Part shown: piece after piece, positions 62,346-64,000 of the stretch
Numbering within the stretch: the first letter of the stretch is position 1
Layout: each line of letters starts with the position of its first letter
Assembly: GCF_003591035.1 (NCBI RefSeq)
Contig: NZ_QYUO01000003.1
Coordinates: forward strand, 248,001-312,000
DNA length: 64,000 bases
Source: Noviherbaspirillum saxi
GTDB taxonomy: Bacteria > Pseudomonadota > Gammaproteobacteria > Burkholderiales > Burkholderiaceae_D
Direction: 5' to 3'
Made by a program: the position numbers and the translations under genes
Notes under the pieces: generated by a model
What the model saw: the letters and a program-made list of their open reading frames with translations, nothing else
Databases searched by the model: none
Told to the model about the DNA's origin: nothing

Positions 62346-62695
62346 GGTTGTCTTTTCCGGGGCGGCGTGAACCTTTTTCAAACGCGTCTGTATCGATGGA
62401 AAACCGATCGCTGGCCGCTGCACGAGAAGACGACAAAACGGCTTTCCCCATCATGTGGCGCAAAACCGGATACCTCCTCATGCAATTCCCAATCGTTGCT
62501 TTGTACGATTGCCAAGGTACGACAACCTATCCCCCTCTTCACCTCCCCTTGCGGACGAGGAGGTCTGAAGCGAAGCGCGTCACCGGCCAGCGTCGCTGGA
62601 GGCACTCCGCACCCTCGCTTTTGGAGGGGGGCGTGGTAGCGTCCTCGCAGACTAGTCTTTGCATCTGGAATGAAAAGAAATGCAGGGACAATCAA
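62346..62695. other. Repeat-like gap before the aldehyde dehydrogenase
   Basis: It contains C/T-rich and G-rich tracts of the dispersed CCTCCCC type (about 62530-62635) but no supported gene. The promoter of the following gene should lie near its right end. Confidence 0.3.
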
Positions 62696-64000
62696 ATGAA
62701 AACCGTAATGAAACTGGCAGATTCTGGTTTGCTAAAGAATCGTGCATTTATTGATGGCGCATGGGTAGCGGCAGATGACGGGGCCACTTTCCCGGTGACC
62801 GATCCGGCGACCGGCGAGGTGCTGGCCAATGTGGCATCGCTCGGTGTTGCCGAAACCCGGCGCGCGATTGCAGCGGCGGAGACCGCGCAGCGGAAATGGC
62901 AGAGTAAATCTGGCAAGGAGCGCGCCAATATACTTCGCGCCTGGTATGACGCGATCATCGCCAATCTGGAAGACCTTGCAATTCTGATGACACATGAACA
63001 AGGCAAGCCGCTGGCGGAATCGCGTGGCGAAATCCAGTACGCGGCATCTTTCGTCGAATGGTTCGCTGAGGAAGCCAAGCGCATTACCGGCGACGTCTCA
63101 CATCATCCACAGGCGGATAAGCGCATTATCGTGCTGAAGCAGCCTGTCGGCGTGTGCGCCGCGATCACGCCATGGAACTTCCCGGCCGCGATGATCACGC
63201 GCAAAGTAGCACCCGCACTTGCTGCCGGTTGCTCCATCATCGTCAAGCCTGCTTCTCAGACGCCGTTGTCCGCGTTGGCATTGGCAGCGCTCGCAGAGCG
63301 TGCCGGCGTTCCGCATGGCGTGATCCAGGTACTTACCGGAAACGCCCGCATGATCGGCGGCGAGCTGACTGCGAGTCCCGTCGTTCGCAAACTGTCCTTC
63401 ACCGGCTCGACCGAGATTGGCCGCACACTCATGGAGCAATCGGCGCCGACCATCAAGCGTTTGTCGCTGGAGCTTGGTGGCAATGCACCCTTCATCGTCT
63501 TCGACGACGCCGACCTGCACAATGCGGTCGAAGGCGCTGTCGCCGCTAAATATCGCAACAGCGGTCAGACCTGCGTGTGCGCCAACCGCATCCTGGTACA
63601 AGACGGAATTTACGACGCCTTTGTGGACGCACTCGCGGCACGCGTCAGCAAACTTCAAGTTGGCAACGGCCTCGATCCGCAGACTGTGCAAGGACCGTTG
63701 ATCGACGAAGCCGCGGTAGCCAAAGTGGAAGAGCTGATTGCTGACGCTACAGCGCTCGGCGCACGCGTGGTAACCGGCGGCAAACCGCACGCGCTCGGCG
63801 GAACCTTCTATCAACCGACTGTGCTCGCCAATGCAAGCGCGCACATGCGCGTCGCCCGCGAAGAAATCTTCGGTCCGGTTGCGCCGGTCTTCCGCTTCCA
63901 TGACGAAGCCGATGCCATTACGCAAGCCAACGATACCGAGTTCGGCCTCGCTGCATACTTGTACACCCGCGACATCAGCCGATCCTGGCGTATCGCCGAG
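62696..64000 (+). CDS. gabD: NAD(P)-dependent succinate-semialdehyde-type dehydrogenase, 3' end outside window
   Basis: The gene begins at the ATG at 62696 (GCAGGGACAAT upstream; a second ATG at 62708) and runs off the right edge after 435 codons. It has ITPWNFPAAMITRKVAPALA, the cofactor loop FTGSTEIGRTLM, the catalytic Glu in LSLELGGNAPFIVF and the catalytic Cys in NSGQTCVCANRI. HEQGKPLAESRGEIQYAASF is typical of GabD. It oxidises succinate semialdehyde, or a similar semialdehyde, to the acid. Confidence 0.9.
   Translation, partial: MKTVMKLADSGLLKNRAFIDGAWVAADDGATFPVTDPATGEVLANVASLGVAETRRAIAAAETAQRKWQSKSGKERANILRAWYDAIIANLEDLAILMTHEQGKPLAESRGEIQYAASFVEWFAEEAKRITGDVSHHPQADKRIIVLKQPVGVCAAITPWNFPAAMITRKVAPALAAGCSIIVKPASQTPLSALALAALAERAGVPHGVIQVLTGNARMIGGELTASPVVRKLSFTGSTEIGRTLMEQSAPTIKRLSLELGGNAPFIVFDDADLHNAVEGAVAAKYRNSGQTCVCANRILVQDGIYDAFVDALAARVSKLQVGNGLDPQTVQGPLIDEAAVAKVEELIADATALGARVVTGGKPHALGGTFYQPTVLANASAHMRVAREEIFGPVAPVFRFHDEADAITQANDTEFGLAAYLYTRDISRSWRIAE

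Noticed and set aside
1..64000. CRISPR arrays, tRNA or rRNA genes
   Set aside because: No regularly spaced direct repeats were seen, and no cloverleaf or rRNA-like stretch was recognised when reading the gaps.

Overview
The window looks like chromosome from a betaproteobacterium of the Burkholderiales, probably the Oxalobacteraceae (Herbaspirillum, Noviherbaspirillum or Massilia-like). The reasons are the moderate-to-high GC content, AGGAG-type ribosome sites, an orphan Bug/TctC-type binding protein, an AtuA-family gene with a separate small C-terminal partner, a DUF1302/DUF1329/YCF48/RND set, and many GC-rich palindromic intergenic repeats. This placement comes from gene content alone. I found no rRNA, tRNA or CRISPR array.

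Layout. 0-2.4 kb: start of an FAD-linked oxidase, then a graveyard of mobile DNA (possible EAL remnant, a TniQ-like zinc-ribbon ORF cut by a dead IS200-type element). 2.4-7.7 kb (minus): FAH-family hydrolase, TauE/SafE permease, a GGDEF/EAL membrane sensor and a PhnD-like periplasmic protein overlapping it. 8.3-12.4 kb: a tiny exported peptide, then a LysR regulator divergent from an AtuA-like pair and a Bug binding protein. 12.6-14.2 kb: chemoreceptor. 14.3-21.0 kb (minus): RND permease, YCF48 propeller, DUF1329 and DUF1302 barrel, a likely trans-envelope apparatus. 21.6-33.7 kb: a catabolic CoA locus with alpha-methylacyl-CoA racemase, SDR dehydrogenase, MaoC hydratase, two acyl-CoA dehydrogenases, two SCP2-type thiolases, two enoyl-CoA hydratases and an acyl-CoA ligase. 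Together these make a full beta-oxidation cycle for branched, isoprenoid or steroid-like acids. 34.3-36.2 kb: bacterioferritin-like protein and an aromatic-acid-type MFS transporter. 36.4-42.2 kb (minus): formylglycine-generating enzyme, arylsulfatase, thioesterase, HpsN/HisD-like dehydrogenase and LacI regulator. 42.5-49.9 kb: TetR regulator divergent from LuxE-like and LuxC-like proteins, a zinc alcohol dehydrogenase and an SdsA-type alkylsulfatase, with no luciferase genes. 50.1-57.6 kb: MFS transporter, GDSL lipoprotein, DUF1254 protein, secreted hydrolase, lipase foldase, and decayed copies of the last families. 57.6-62.3 kb: IS110, integrase and SDR remnants around two hydrolase genes, apparently foreign. 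62.7 kb to the end: succinate-semialdehyde-type dehydrogenase, cut by the window edge.

How it fits together. Sulfatases release alcohols, dehydrogenases and the LuxC/LuxE-type enzymes interconvert alcohol, aldehyde and activated acyl groups, and the 21-34 kb locus can degrade acyl-CoA. The DUF1302/RND set could move the hydrophobic substrate across the envelope. This joint pathway is inference. Another strong signal is non-coding: at least three families of 90-175 bp palindromic elements fill intergenic gaps, and several end exactly at, or one base from, the stop codon of the neighbouring gene.
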